DNA from: Saposhnikovia divaricata
Lineage: Eukaryota; Streptophyta; Magnoliopsida; Apiales; Apiaceae
Reading direction: 5' to 3'
NCBI GenBank assembly: GCA_036435485.1
Contig: CM071595.1
Coordinates: forward strand, 3,410,001-3,474,000
Length of the DNA: 64,000 nucleotides
Positions 12,423 through 27,526 of this stretch are shown here, one piece after another. The position numbers and the translations under genes were made by a program. The notes beneath the pieces were generated by a model, which was not told the DNA's origin, did no database searches, and saw nothing but the letters and a program-made list of their open reading frames with translations. How positions within the stretch are numbered: position 1 is the first letter of the stretch; each line of letters opens with the position of its first letter.

Positions 12423-15400
12423 CATGGTTCCAAAAACCGAGTTTCGATCATATCAGCTCCGATTCCGGTCCGAACTGCGTCAAATAAAATTTCGTTGAAT
12501 TCCAATAACTCATAAGAACAAAGTATGCAAAAATATCCATAAAATGGTTCGACTCGATTTTTAACAATATCCCGTGTACTAACCCCTTTGAAGATTATCC
12601 GAAAACCGAGTTTCGGTCATTTCAGCCCCGATTGAGGTCCGACCAGCACCAAATAACCCATTGGAACAAAATATGTAAAAATATCCACAAAATGGTCCGA
12701 CTCAATTTTTAACAATATCCCGGGTACTAACCCCTTGGGAATATCCGAAAATTGAGTTTCGATTATATCAGCTCCGATTCAGGTCCGAAACGCGTCAAAT
12801 AAAATTTTGTTGAATCCCAATAACCCGTAGGAACAAAATATGTAATAATGTCCATGAAATGGTCCGACCCGATTTTTAACAATATTTTGTGTACTAACCC
12901 TTTTGAGGATTATCCGAAAACCGATTTTCAATCATATCAGGTCCGATTCAGGTTCGAACTACGTCAAATAAAATTTTGTTGAATTTTAATAACCCATAGG
13001 AACAAAATCTGTAAAAATATCCACAAAATGGCCCGACTCGATTTTTAACAATACCCCGTATGCTAACACCTTTTTAGGATTATCCAAAAATCGGGTTTCG
13101 ATCATATCAGCTCCGATTCGGGTCCGAATTACGTCAAAAAAAATTTCATTGAATTCCAATAACCCATAAGAACAAAATATGTAAAAATATCCATAAAATG
13201 GTTCGAATCAATTTTTAACAATATCCCGTGTACTAACCCCTTTGAGAATTATCCGAAAACCGAGTTTCGGTCATTTCAGCCTCGATTCAGGTCCGACCGG
13301 CACCAAATAAAATTTCATTGAATTCCAATAACCCATAGGAACAAAATATGTAAAAATATCCACAAAATGGTCCGACTCAATTTTTAACAATATCCCGTGT
13401 ACTAACCCCTTTGGGAATATCCGAAAATCGAGTATCGATTATATCAGCTCCGATTCAGGTCCGAAACGCGTCAAATAAAATTTTGTTGAATCCTAATAAC
13501 CCGTAGGAACAAAATATGTAAAAATGTCCATGAAATGGTCCGACCCGATTTTTAACAATATTTCGTGAACTAACCCTTTTGAGGATTATCCGAAAACCGA
13601 TTTTCAATCATATCAGGTCCGATTCTGGTTCGAATTACGTCAAATAAAATTTTGTTGAATTTTAATAACCCATAGGAACAAAATCTGTAAAAATATCCAC
13701 AATATGGCCCGACTCGATTTTTAACAATACCCCGTATGCTAACACCTTTTTAGGATTATCCGAAAATCGGGTTTCGATCATATCAGCTCCGATTCGGGTC
13801 CGAATTACGTCAAATAAAATTTCATTGAATTCCAATAACCAATAAGAACAAAATATGTAAAAATATCCATAAAATGGTTCGACTCGATTTTTAACAATAT
13901 CCCGTGTACTAACCCCTTTGTGGATTATCCGAAAACCGAGTTTCGGTCATTTCAGCCCCGATTCAGGTCCGACCGGCACCAAATAAAATTTCATTGAATT
14001 CCAATAACCCATAGGAACAAAATATGTAAAAATATCCACAAAATGGTCCGACTCAATTTTTAACAATATCCCGTGTACTAACCCCTTTGGGAATATCAGA
14101 AAATCGAGTATCGATTATATCAGCTCCGATTCAGGTCCGAAACGCGTCAAATAAAATTTTGTTGAATCCCAATAACCCGTAGGAACAAAATATGTAAAAT
14201 TTCCATGAAATGGTCCGACCCGATTTTTAACAATATTTCGTGAACTAACCCTTTTGAGGATTATCCGAAAACCGATTTTCAATCATATCAGGTCCGATTC
14301 AGGTTCGAATTACGTCAAATAAAATTTTGTTGAATTTTAATATCGCATAGGAACAAAATCTGTAAAAATATCCACAACATGGCCCGACTCGATTTTTAAC
14401 AATACCCCGTATGCTAACACCTTTTTAGGATTATCCGAAAATCGGGTTTCGATCATATCAGCTCCGATTTAGGTCCGAATTACGTCAAATAAAATTTCAT
14501 TGAATTCCAAAAACCCATAAGAACAAAATATGTAAAAATATCCACAAAATGGTCCGACTCGATTTTTAACAATATCCCCTGTACTAACCCCTTTAGGATT
14601 ATCCGAAAACCGAGTTTCGGTAATTTCAGCCCCGATTCAGGTCCAACCGGCACCAAATAAAATTTTGTTGAATTTTAATAACCCATAGGAACAAAATCTG
14701 TAAAAATATCCACAATATGGCCCGACTCGATTTTTAACAATACCCCGTATGCTAACACCTTTTTAGGATTATCCGAAAATCGGGTTTCGATCATATCAGC
14801 TCCGATTCGGGTCCGAATTACGTCAAATAAAATTTCATTGAATTCCAATAACCCATAAGAACAAAATATGTAAAAATATCCATAAAATGGTTCGACTCGA
14901 TTTTTAACAATATCCCGTGTACTAACCCCTTTGAGGATTATCCGAAAACCGAGTTTCGGTCATTTCAGCCCCGATTCAGGTTCGACCGGCACCAAATAAA
15001 ATTTCATTGAATTCCAATAACCCATAGGAACAAAATATGTAAAAATATCCACAAAATGGTCCGACTCAATTTTTAACAATATCCCGTGTACTAACACCTT
15101 TGGGAATATCCGTAAATCGAGTTTCGATTATATCAGCTCCGATTCAGGTCCGAAACGCGTCAAATAAAATTTTGTTGAATCCCAATAACCCGTAGGAACA
15201 AAATATGTAAAAATGTCCATGAAATGGTCCGACCCGATTTTTAACAATATTTCGTCTACTAACCCTTTTGAGGATTATCCGAAAACCGATTTTCAATCAT
15301 ATCAGGTCCGATTCAGGTTCGAATTACGTCAAATAAAATTTTGTTGAATTTTAATAACGCATAGAAACAAAATCTGTAAAAATATCCACAAAATGGCCAG

Positions 15401-17619
15401 ACTCGATTTTTAACAATACCCCGTATGCTAACACCTTTTTAGGATTATCCGAAAATCGGGTTTCGATCGTATCAGCTCCGATTCGGGTCCGAATTACGTC
15501 AAATAAAATTTCATTGAATTCCAATAACCCATAAGAACAAAATATGTAGAACTATCCATAAAATGGTTCGACTCGATTTTTAACAATATCCCGTGTACTA
15601 ACCCCTTTAAGGATTATCCGAAAACCGATTTTCGGTCATTTCAGCCCCGATTCAGGTCCGACCGGCACCAAATAAAATTTCATTGAATTCCAATAACCCA
15701 TAGGAACAAAATATGTAAAATTATCCACAAAATGGTCCGACTCAATTTTTAACAATATCCCGTGTACTAACCCCTTTGGGAATATCCGAAAATCGAGTAT
15801 CGATTATATCAGCTCCGATTCAGGTCCGAAACGCGTCAAATAAAATTTTGTTGAATCCCAATACCCCGTAGGAACAAAATATGTAAAAATGTCCATGAAA
15901 TGGTCTGACCCGATTTTTAACAATATTTCGTGTACTAACCCTTTTGAGGATTATCCGAAAACCGATTTTCAATCATATCAGGTCCGATTCAGGTTCGAAC
16001 TACGTCAAATAAAATTTTGTTGAATTTTAATAACCCATAGGAAAAAAATCTGTAAAAATATCCACAAAATGGCCCAACTAGATTTTTAACAAAAACCCGT
16101 ATGCTAACACCTTTTTAGGATTATCCGAAAGTCGGGTTTCGATCATATCAGCTCCGATTCAGGTCCGAATTACGTCAAATAAAATTTCATTGAATTCCAA
16201 TAACCAATAAGAACAAAATATGTAAAAATTTCCATAAATTGGTTCGACTCGATTTTTAACAATATCCCGTGTACTAACCCCTTTGAGGATTATTCGAAAA
16301 CCGAGTTTCGGTCATTTTAGCCCCGATTCAGGTCCGACCGGCACCAAATAAAATTTCATTGAATTCCAATAACCCATAGGAACAGAATATGTAAAAATAT
16401 CCACACAATGGTCCGACTCGATTTTTACCAATATCCCTTGTACTAAACCCTTTGGGAATATCCAAAAATCAAGTTTCGATTATATCAGCTCCGATTCAGG
16501 TCCGAAACGCGTCAAATAAAATTTTGTTGAATCCCAATAACCCGTAGGAACAAAATATGTAAAAATGTCCATGAAACGGTCCTACCCAAATTTTAACAAT
16601 ATTTCGTGTACTAACCCTTTTGAGGATTATCCGAAAACCGATTTTCATTCATATTAGGTCCGATTCAGGTTCGAACTACATCAAATAAAATTTTGTTGAA
16701 TTTTAATAACCCATAGGAACAAAATCTGTAAAAATATGCATAAAATGGTCCGACTTGATTTTTAACAATATCCCGTGTACTAACCCCTTTGAGAATTTTC
16801 CGAAAACCGAGTTTCGATCATATCAGCTCCGATTCCGGTCCGAACTGCGTCAAATAAAATTTCGTTGAATTCCAATAACCCATAGGAACAAAATATGTAA
16901 AAATATCCACAAAATGGTCCGACTTGATTTTTAACAATATCCCGTGTACTAACCACTTTGAGAATTATCCGAAAACCAAGTTTTGATCATTTCAGCCCCG
17001 ATTCAGGTCCGAACGACACCAAATAAAATTTCATTGAATTCCAATAACCCATAGGAACAAAATATGTAAAAATATCCACAAAATAGTTTGACTCAATTTT
17101 TAACAATATCCCGTGTACTAACCCCTTTGGGAATATCCGAAAATCGAGTTTCGATTATATCAGTTCCGATTCAGGTCCGAAATGCGTCAAATAAATTTTT
17201 GTTGAATCCCAATAACCCATAGGAACAAATTATATAAAAATGTCCATGAAATGGTCCGACCCAATTTTTAACAATATTTCGTGTACTAACCTCTTTGAGG
17301 ATTATCCGAAAACCGATTTCAATCATATCAGGTCCGATTCAGGTTCGAACTACGTCAAATAAAATTTTGTTGAATTTTAATAACCCATAGGAACAAAATA
17401 TATAAAAATATCCACAAAATGGTCCGACTGGATTTTTAGGAATTTTCCGAAAGCCGAGTTTAGAACATATCAGCTCCGATTCTGGTCCGAGCTGCGTCAA
17501 ATAAAATTATATTGAATTCCAATAACCCATAGGAACCAAATATGTAAAAATATCCACAAAGTGGTCCGACTCGATTTTTAAGTCTGAACCGCGTCAAATA
17601 AAATTTGGTTGAATGCTGG

Positions 17620-17749
17620 TTTAGGGTTTAGGGTTTAAGGTTTAGGGTTTAGGTTTTAGGGTTAAGGGTTTAAGATTTTAGGGTTTAGGGTCTAAGGTTT
17701 AGGGTTTAGGGTTTAGGGGTTTAAGGTTTAGGATTTAGGGTTTAGGGTT
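17620..17749. repeat. Telomere-like block 4
   Basis: Copy of block 1 within the 5.06 kb duplication, with one extra TTTAGGG in the middle. Confidence 0.92.
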
Positions 17750-18604
17750 CATGGTTCCAAAAACCGAGTTTCTATCATATCAGCTCCGATTCCGGTCCGA
17801 ACTGCGTCAAATAAAATTTCGTTGAATTCCAATAACCCATAAGAACAAAATATGTAAAAATATCCACAAAATGGTCCGACTTGATTTTTAACAATATCCC
17901 GTGTACTAACCCCTTTGAGAATTATTCGAAAACCGAATTTCGATCATTTCAGCCCCGATTCAGGTCCGAACGGCACCAAATAATATTTCATTGAATTCCA
18001 ATAACCCATAGGAACAAAATATGTAAAAATATCCACAAAATAGTTTGACTCAATTTTTAACAATATCCCGTGTACTAACCCCTTTGGGAATATCCGAAAA
18101 TCGAGTTTCGATTATATCAGTTCCGATTCAGGTCCGAAATGCGTCAAATAAATTTTTGTTGAATCCCAATAACCCATAGGAACAAAATATGTAAAAATGT
18201 CCATAAAATGGTCCGACCCGATTTTAAACAATATTTCGTGTACTAACCTCTTTGAGGATTATCCGAAAACCGATTTTCAATCATATCAGGTCCGATTCAG
18301 GTTCGAACTACGTCAAATAAAATTTTGTTGAATTTTAAAAACCCATAGGAACAAAATATATAAAAATATCCACAAAATGGTCCGACTGGATTTTTAGCAA
18401 TATCCCGTGTACTAACCCCTTTGAGAATTTTCCGAAAGTCGAGTTTAGAACATATCAGCTCCGATTCTGGTCCGAACTGCGTCAAATAAAATTTCATTGA
18501 ATTCCAATAACCCATAGGAACCAAATATGTAAAAATAACCACAAAGTGGTCCGACTCGATTTTTAAGTCTGAACCGCGTCAAATAAAATTTGGTTGAATG
18601 CTGG

Positions 18605-18714
18605 TTTAGGGTTTAGGTTTTAGGGTTTAGGGTTTGAGGGTTTAAGATTTTAGGGTTTAGGGTCTAAGGTTTAGGGTTTAGGGGTTTAAGGTTTAGGATT
18701 TAGGGTTTAGGGTT
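18605..18714. repeat. Telomere-like block 5
   Basis: Copy of block 2, shorter by two heptamers near its left end. Confidence 0.92.
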
Positions 18715-21700
18715 CATGGTTCCAAAAACCGAGTTTCGATCATATCAGCTCCGATTCCGGTCCGAACTGCGTCAAATAAAATTTCGTTGAATTCCAATAA
18801 CTCATAAGAACAAAATATGTAAAAATATCCATAAAATGGTTCGACTCGATTTTTAACAATATCCCGTGTACTAACCCCTTTGAAGATTATCCGAAAACCG
18901 AGTTTCGGTCATTTCAGCCCCGATTGAGGTCCGACCAGCACCAAATAACCCATTGGAACAAAATATGTAAAAATATCCACAAAATGGTCCGACTCAATTT
19001 TTAACAATATCCCGGGTACTAACCCCTTGGGAATATCCGAAAATTGAGTTTCGATTATATCAGCTCCGATTCAGGTCCGAAACGCGTCAAATAAAATTTT
19101 GTTGAATCCCAATAACCCGTAGGAACAAAATATGTAATAATGTCCATGAAATGGTCCGACCCGATTTTTAACAATATTTTGTGTACTAACCCTTTTGAGG
19201 ATTATCCGAAAACCGATTTTCAATCATATCAGGTCCGATTCAGGTTCGAACTACGTCAAATAAAATTTTGTTGAATTTTAATAACCCATAGGAACAAAAT
19301 CTGTAAAAATATCCACAAAATGGCCCGACTCGATTTTTAACAATACCCCGTATGCTAACACCTTTTTAGGATTATCCGAAAATCGGGTTTCGATCATATC
19401 AGCTCCGATTCGGGTCCGAATTACGTCAAAAAAAATTTCATTGAATTCCAATAACCCATAAGAACAAAATATGTAAAAATATCCATAAAATGGTTCGACT
19501 CAATTTTTAACAATATCCCGTGTACTAACCCCTTTGAGAATTATCCGAAAACCGAGTTTCGGTCATTTCAGCCTCGATTCAGGTCCGACCGGCACCAAAT
19601 AAAATTTCATTGAATTCCAATAACCCATAGGAACAAAATATGTAAAAATATCCACAAAATGGTCCGACTCAATTTTTAACAATATCCCGTGTACTAACCC
19701 CTTTGGGAATATCCGAAAATCGAGTTTCGATTATATCATCTCCGATTCAGGTCCGAAATGCGTCAAATAATTTTTTGTTGAATCCTAATAACCCGTAGGA
19801 ACAAAATATTTAAAAATGTCCATGAAATGGTCCGACCCGATTTTTAACAATATTTCGTCTACTAACCCTTTTGAGGATTATCCTAAAACCGATTTTCAAT
19901 CATATCAGGTCCGATTCAGGTTCGAACTATGTCAAATAAAATTTTGTTGAATTTTAATAACCCATAGGAACAAAATCTGTAAAAATATCCACAAAATGGC
20001 CCGACTCTATTTTTAACAATACCCCGTATGCTAACACCTTTTTAGGATTATCCGAAAATCGGGTTTCGATCATATCAGCTCCGATTCAGGTCCGAATTAC
20101 GTCAAATAAAATTTCATTGAATTCCAATAACCCATAAGAACAAAATATGTAAAACTATCCATAAAATGGTTCGACTCGATTTTTAACAATATCCCGTGTA
20201 CTAACCCCTTTAAGGATTATCCGAAAACCGAGTTTCGGTCATTTCAGCCCCGATTCAGGTTCGACCCGCACCAAATAAAATTTCATTGAATTCCAATAAC
20301 CCATAGGAAAAAAATATGTAAAAATATCTACAAAATGGTCCGACTCAATTTTTAACAATATCCCGGGTACTAACCCCTTTGGGAATATCCGAAAATCGAG
20401 TTTCGATTATATCAGCTCCGATTCAGGTCCGAAACGCGTCAAATAAAATTTTGTTGAATCCCAATAACCCGTAGGAACAAAATATGTAAAAATGTCGACA
20501 ATATGGCCCGACTCAATTTTTAACAATACACCGTATGCTAACACCTTTTTAGGATTATCCGAAAATTGGGTTTCGATCATATCAGCTCCGATTCGGGTCC
20601 GAATTACGTCAAATAAAATTTCATTGAATTCCAATAACCCATAAGAACAAAATATGTAAAAATATCCATAAAATGGTTCGACTCGATTTTTAACAATATC
20701 CCGTGTACTAACCCCTTTGAGGATTATCCGAAAACCGAGTTTCGCTCATTTCAGCCCCGATTCAGGTCCGACCGGCACCAAATAAAATTTCATTGAATTC
20801 CAATAACCCATAGGAACAAAATATGTAAAAATATCCACAAAATGGTCCGACTCAATTTTTAACAATATCCCGTGTACTAACCCCTTTGGGAATATCCGAA
20901 AATCGAGTTTCGATTATATCAGCTCCGATTCAGGTCCGAAACGCGTCAAATAAAATTTTGTTGTATCCCAATAACCCGTAGGAACAAAATATGTAAAAAT
21001 GTCCATGAAATGGTCCGACCCGATTTTTAACAATATTTCGTGAACTAACCCTTTTGAGGATTATCCGAAAACCGATTTTCAATCATATCAGGTCCGATTC
21101 AGGTTCGAATTACGTCAAATAAAATTTTGTTGAATTTTAATAACCCATAGGAACAAAATTTGTAAAAATATCCACAATATGGCCCGACTCGATTTTTAAC
21201 AATACACCGTATGCTAACACCTTTTTAGGATTATCCGAAAATCGGGTTTCGATCATATCAGCTTCGATTCGGGTCCGAATTACGTCAAATAAAATTTCAT
21301 TGAATTCCAATAACCCATAAGAACAAAATATATAAAAATATCAATAAAATGGTTCGACTCGATTTTTAACAATATCCCGTGTACTAATCCCTTCGAGGAT
21401 TATCCGAAAACCGAGTTTCGGTCATTTCAGCTCTGATTCAAGTCCGACCGGCACCAAATAAAATTTCATTGAATTCCAATAACCCATAGGAACAAAATAT
21501 GTAAAAATATCCACAAAATGGTCCGACTCAATTTTTAACATTATCCCGTGTACTAACCCCTTTGGGAATATCCGAAAATCGAGTTTCGATTATATCAGCT
21601 CCGATTCAGGTCCGAAATGCGTCAAATAAATTTTTGTTGAATCCCAATAACCCGTAGGAACAAAATATGTAAAAATGTCCATGAAATGGTCCGACCCGAT

Positions 21701-22756
21701 TTTTAACAATATTTCGTGTACTAACCCTTTTGAGGATTATCCGAAAACCGATTTTCAGTCATATCAGGTCCGATTCGGGTTCGAACTACGTCAAATAAAA
21801 TTTTGTTGAATTTTAATAACCCATAGGAACAAAATCTGTAAAAATATCCACAAAATGGCCCGACTCGATTTTTAACAATACCCCGTATGCTAACACCTTT
21901 TTAGGATTATCCGAAAATCGGGTTTCGATCATATCAGCTCCGATTCGGGTCCGAATTACGTCAAATAAAATTTCATTGAATTCCAATAACCCATAAGAAC
22001 AAAATATGTAAAAATATCCATAAAATGGTTCGACTCGATTTTTAACAATATCCCGTGTACGAATCCCTTTGAGGATTTCCGAAAACCGAGTTTCGGTCAT
22101 TTCAGCCCCGATTCAAGTCCGACCAGCACCAAATAAAATTTCATTGAATTCCAATAACCCATAGGAACAAAATATGTAAAAATATCCACAAAATGGTCCG
22201 AATCAATTTTTAACAATATCCCGGGTACTAACCCCTTGGGAATATCCCAAAATCGAGTTTCGATTATATCAGCTCCGATTCAGGTCCGAAATGCGTCAAA
22301 TAAATTTTTGTTGAATCCCAATAACCCATAGGAACAAAATTTGTAAAAATGTCCATGAAATGGTCAGACCCAATTTTTAACAATATTTCGTGTACTAACC
22401 CCTTTGAGGATTATCCGAAAACCGATTTTCAATCATATCAGGTCCGATTCAGGTTCGAACTACGTCAAATAAAATTTTGTTGAATTTTAATAACCCATAG
22501 AAACAAAATATATAAAAATATCCACAAAATGGTCCGACTGGATTTTCAGCAATATCCCGTGTACTAACCCCTTTGAGAATTTTCCGAAAGCCGAATTTCG
22601 AACATATCAGCTCCGATTCTGGTCCGAACTGCGTCAAATAAAATTTCACTTAATTCCAATAACCCATAGGAACTAAATATGTAAAAATATCCACAAAGTG
22701 GTCCGACTCGATTTTTAAGTCTGAACCGGGTCAAATAAAATTTGGTTGAATGCTGG

Positions 22757-22873
22757 TTTAGGGTTTAGGGTTTAGGTTTTAGGGTTTAGGGATTGAGGGT
22801 TTAATATTTTAGGGTTTAGGGTCTAAGGTTTAGGGTTTAGGGGTTTAAGGTTTAGGATTTAGGGTTTAGGGTT
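22757..22873. repeat. Telomere-like block 6
   Basis: Contains GGGATTGAGGG and TTTAATATTTTAGGG. The left flank has CCGGGTC instead of CCGCGTC, a variant shared by blocks 6-9. Confidence 0.92.
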
Positions 22874-24400
22874 CATGGTTCCGAAAACCGAGTTTCGATC
22901 ATATCAGCTCCGATTCCGGTCCGAACTGAGTCAAATAAAATTTCGTTGAATTCCAATAACCCATAAGAACAAAATATGTAAAAATATCCATAAAATGGTT
23001 CGACTCGATTTTAACAATATCCTGTGTACTAAACCCTTTGAAGATTATTCGAAAACCGAGTTTCAGTCATTTCAGCCCCGATTCAGGTCCGACCGGCACC
23101 AAATAAAATTTCATTGAATTCCAATAACCCATAGGAACAAAATATGTAAAAATATCCAAAAATGGTCCGACTCAATTTTTAACAATATCCCGTGTACTAA
23201 CCCCTTTGGGAATATCCGAAAATCGAGTTTCGATTATATCAGCTCCGATTCAGGTCCGAAACGCGTCAAATAAAATTTTGTTGAATCCCAATAACCCGTA
23301 GGAACAAAATATGTAAAAATGTCCATGAAATGGTCCGACCCGATTTTTAACAATATTTCGTGAACTAACCCTTTTGAGGATTATCCGAAAACTGATTTTC
23401 AATCATATAAGGTCCAATTCAGATTCGAATTACGTCAAATAAAATTTTGTTGAATTTTAATAACCCATAGGAACAAAATCTGTAAAAATATCCACAAAAT
23501 GGCCCGACTCGATTTTTAACAATACCCCGTATGCTAACACCTTTTTAGGATTATCCGAAAATCGGGTTTCGATCATATCAGCTCCGATTCGGGTCTGAAT
23601 TACGTCAAATAAAATTTCATTGAATTCCAATAACCCATAAGAACAAAATATGTAAAAATATCCATATATTGGTTCGACTCGATTTTTAACAATATCCCGT
23701 GTACTAACCCCTTTGAGGATTTCCGAAAACCGAGTTTCGGTCATTTCAGCCCCGATTCAGGTCCGACCAGCACCAAATAAAATTTCATTGAATTCCAATA
23801 ACCCATAGGAACAAAATATGTAAAAATATCCACAAAATGGTCCGAATCAATTTTTAACAATATCCCGTGTACTAACCCCTTGGGAATATCCCAAAATAGA
23901 GTTTCGATTATATCATCTCCGATTCAGGTCCGAAATGCGTCAAATAAATTTTTGTTGAATCCCAATAACCCAGAGGAACAAAATTTGTAAAAATGTCCAT
24001 GAAATGGTCCGACCCAATTTTTAACAATATTTCGTGTACTAACCCCTTTGAGGATTATCCGAAAACCGATTTTCAATCATATCAGGTCCGATTCAGGTTC
24101 GAACTACGTCAAATAAAATTTTGTTGAATTTTAATAACCCATAGAAACAAAATATATAAAAATATCCACAAAATGGTCCGACTGGATTTTCAGCAATATC
24201 CCGTGTACTAACCCCTTTGAGAATTTTCCGAAAGCCGAATTTCGAACATATCAGCTCCGATTCTGGTCCGAACTGCGTCAAATAAAATTTCACTGAATTC
24301 CAATAACCCATAGGAACTAAATATGTAAAAATATCCACGAAGTGGTCCGACTCGATTTTTAAGTCTGAACCGGGTCAAATAAAATTTGGTTGAATGCTGG

Positions 24401-24510
24401 TTTAGGGTTTAGGTTTTAGGGTTTAGGGTTTGAGGGTTTAATATTTTAGGGTTTAGGGTCTAAGGTTTAGGGTTTAGGGGTTTAAGGTTTAGGATTTAGG
24501 GTTTAGGGTT
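24401..24510. repeat. Telomere-like block 7
   Basis: Shares TTTAATATTTTAGGG with block 6, 1644 bp upstream, but is one heptamer shorter at the left end. Confidence 0.92.
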
Positions 24511-25363
24511 CATGGTTCCGAAAACCGAGTTTCGATCCTATCAGCTCCGATTCCGGTCCGAACTGAGTCAAATAAAATTTCGTTGAATTCCAATAACCCA
24601 TAAGAACAAAATATGTAAAAATATCCATAAAATGGTTCGACTCGATTTTTAACAATATCCTGTGTACTAAACCCTTTGAAGATTATTCGAAAACCGAGTT
24701 TCAGTCATTTCAGCCCCGATTCAGGTCCGACCGGCACCAAATAAAATTTCATTGAATTCCAATAACCCATAGGAACAAAATATGTAAAAATATCCAAAAA
24801 TGGTCCGACTCAATTTTTAACAATATCCCGTGTACTAACCCCTTTGGGAATATCCGAAAATCGAGTTTCGATTATATCATCTCCGATTCAGGTCCGAAAT
24901 GCGTCAAATAAATTTTTGTTGAAACCAATAACCCAGAGGAACAAAATTTGTAAAAATGTCCATGAAATGGTCCGACCCAATTTTTAACAATATTTCGTGT
25001 ACTAACCCCTTTGAGGATTATCCGAAAACCGATTTTCAATCATATCAAGTCCGATTCAGGTTCGAACTACGTCAAATAAAATTTTGTTGAATTTTAATAA
25101 CCCATAGAAACAAAATTTATAAAAATATCCACAAAATGGTCCGACTGGATTTTCAGCAATATCCCGTGTACTAACCCCTTTGAGAATTTTACGAAAGCCA
25201 AATTTCGAACATATCAGCTCCGATTCCGGTTCAAACTGCGTCAAATAAAATTTCACTGAATTCCAATAACCCATAGGAACCAAATATGTAAAAATATCCA
25301 CAAAGTGGTCCGACTCGATTTTTAAGACTGAACCGGGTCAAATAAAATTTGGTTGAATGCTGG

Positions 25364-25487
25364 TTTAGGGTTTAGGGTTTAGGTTTTAGGGTTTAGGGTT
25401 TGAGGGTTTAATATTTTAGGGTTTAGGGTTTAGGGTCTAAGGTTTAGGGTTTAGGGCTTTAAGGTTTAGGATTTAGGGTTTAGGGTT
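25364..25487. repeat. Telomere-like block 8
   Basis: Has an additional TTTAGGG before the TCTAAGG unit and GGGCTTTAAGG in place of GGGGTTTAAGG. Confidence 0.92.
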
Positions 25488-27526
25488 CATGGTTCCAAAA
25501 ACCGAGTTTCGATCATATCAGCTCCGATTCCGGTCCGAACTGCGTCATATAAAATTTCGTTGAATTCCAATAACCCATAAGAACAAAATATGTAAAAATA
25601 TCCATAAATTGGTTCGACTCGATTTTTAACAATATCATGTGTACTAAACCCTTTGAAGATTATTCGAAAACCGAGTTTCGGTCATTTCAGCCCCGATTCA
25701 GGTCCGACCGGTACCAAATAAAATTTCATTGAATTCAAATAACACATAGGAACAAAATATGTAAAAATATCCACAAAATGGTCCGACTCAATTTTTAACA
25801 ATATCCCGTGTACTAACCCGTTTGGGAATATCCGAAAATCGAGTTTCGATTATATCAGCTCCGATTCAGGTCCGAAACGCGTCAAATAAAATTTTGTTGA
25901 ATCCCAATAACCCGTAGGAACAAAATATGTAAAAATGTCCATGAAAAGGTCCGACCCGATTTTTAACAATATTTCGTGTACTAACCCTTTTGAGGATTAT
26001 CCGAAAACCAATTTTCAGTCATATCAGGTCCGATTCGGGTTCGAACTACGTCAAATAAAATTTTGTTGAATTTTAATAACCCATAGGAACAAAATCTGTA
26101 AAAATATCCACAAAATGGCCCGACTCGATTTTTAACAATACCCCGTATGCTAACACCTTTTTAGCATTATCCGAAAATCGGGTTTCGATCATATCAGCTC
26201 CGATTCGGGTCCGAATTACGTCAAATAAAATTTCATTGAATTCCAATAACCCATAAGAACAAAATATTTAAAAATATCCACAAAATGGTCCAACTCAATT
26301 TTTAACAATATCCCGTGTACTAATCCCTTTGGGAATATCCGAAAATCGAGTTTCGATTATATCAGCTCCGATTCAGGTCCGAAATGCGTCAAATAAATTT
26401 TTGTTGAATCCCAATAACCCGTAGGAACAAAATATGTAAAAATGTCCATGAAATGGTCCGACCCGATTTGTAACAATATTTCGTGTACTAACCCTTTTGA
26501 GGATTATCCGAAAACCGATTTTCAGTCATATCAGGTCCGATTCGGGTTCGAACTACGTCAAATAAAATTTTGTTGAATTTTAATAACCCATAGGAACAAA
26601 ATCTGTAAAAATATCCACAAAATGGCCCGACTCGATTTTTAACAATACCCCGGATGCTAACACCTTTTTAGGATTATCCGAAAATCGGGTTTCGATCATA
26701 TCAGCTCCGATTCGGGTCCGAATTACGTCAAATAAAATTTCATTGAATTCCAATAACCTATAAGAACAAAATATGTAAAAATATCCATAAAATGGTTCGA
26801 CTCGATTTTTAACAATATCCCGTGTACTAACCCCTTTGAGGATTTCCGAAAACCGAGTTTCGGTCATTTCAGCCCCGATTCAGGTCCGACCAGCACCAAA
26901 TAAAATTTCATTGAATTCCAATAACCCATTGGAACAAAATATGTAAAAATATCCACAAAATGGTCCGAATCAATTTTTAACAATATCCCGTGTACTAACC
27001 CCTTGGGAATATCCCAAAATCGAGTTTCGATTATATCAGCTCTGATTCAGGTCCGAAATGCGTCAAATAAATTTTTGTTGAATCACAATAACCCATAGGA
27101 ATAAAATTTGTAAAAATGTCCATGAAATGGTCCGACCCAATTTTTAACAATATTTCGTGTACTAACCCCTTTGAGTTGGATTATCCGAAAACCGATTTTC
27201 AATCATATCAAGTCCGATTCAGGTTCGAACTACGTCAAATAAAATTTTGTTGAATTTTAATAACCCATAGAAACAAAATATATAAAAATATCCACAAAAT
27301 GGTACGACTGGATTTTCAGCAATATCCCGTGTACTAACCCCTTTGAGAATTTTCCGAAAGCCGAATTTCGAACATATCAGCTCCGATTCTAGTCCGAACT
27401 GCGTCAAATAAAATTTCACTGAATTCCAATAACCTATAGGAACCAAATATGTAAAAATATAAACAAAGTGGTCCGACTCGATTTTTAAGTCTGAACCGGG
27501 TCAAATAAAATTTGGTTGAATGCTGG

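Larger units (their letters stand above)
9851..14468. repeat. Tandem duplication of a 2310-bp satellite segment
   Basis: 9851-12160 and 12161-14468 are near copies at an offset of 2310 bp, each containing one telomere-like block. Shared rare variants confirm this: the deletion monomer CCAGCACCAAATAACCCATTGG, CGGGTACTAACCCCTTGGG, GTCAAAAAAAATTTC and ATATCGCATAGG. The left breakpoint at about 12160 is a hybrid monomer with a type-A front (GATTCGGGTCCG) joined to a block-adjacent rear (AACTGCGTC), as unequal crossing-over would make. Confidence 0.8.
14665..19722. repeat. Second copy of a ~5.06 kb satellite segment (first copy 6056-11120)
   Basis: Landmarks recur at an offset of 8609 bp: type-A starts 6082/14691, 6758/15367, 7434/16043 and 8110/16719, and block 1/block 4 at 9011/17620. 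After block 5, which is 14 bp shorter than block 2, the offset is 8602. The left junction near 14665 is a hybrid monomer that changes from a CCGGCACC (B) type to a TTTTGTTGAATTTT (D) type. Similarity ends near 19722, where the C monomer changes from GAGTATCG to GAGTTTCG and later from CGCGTC to TGCGTC. Confidence 0.82.
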
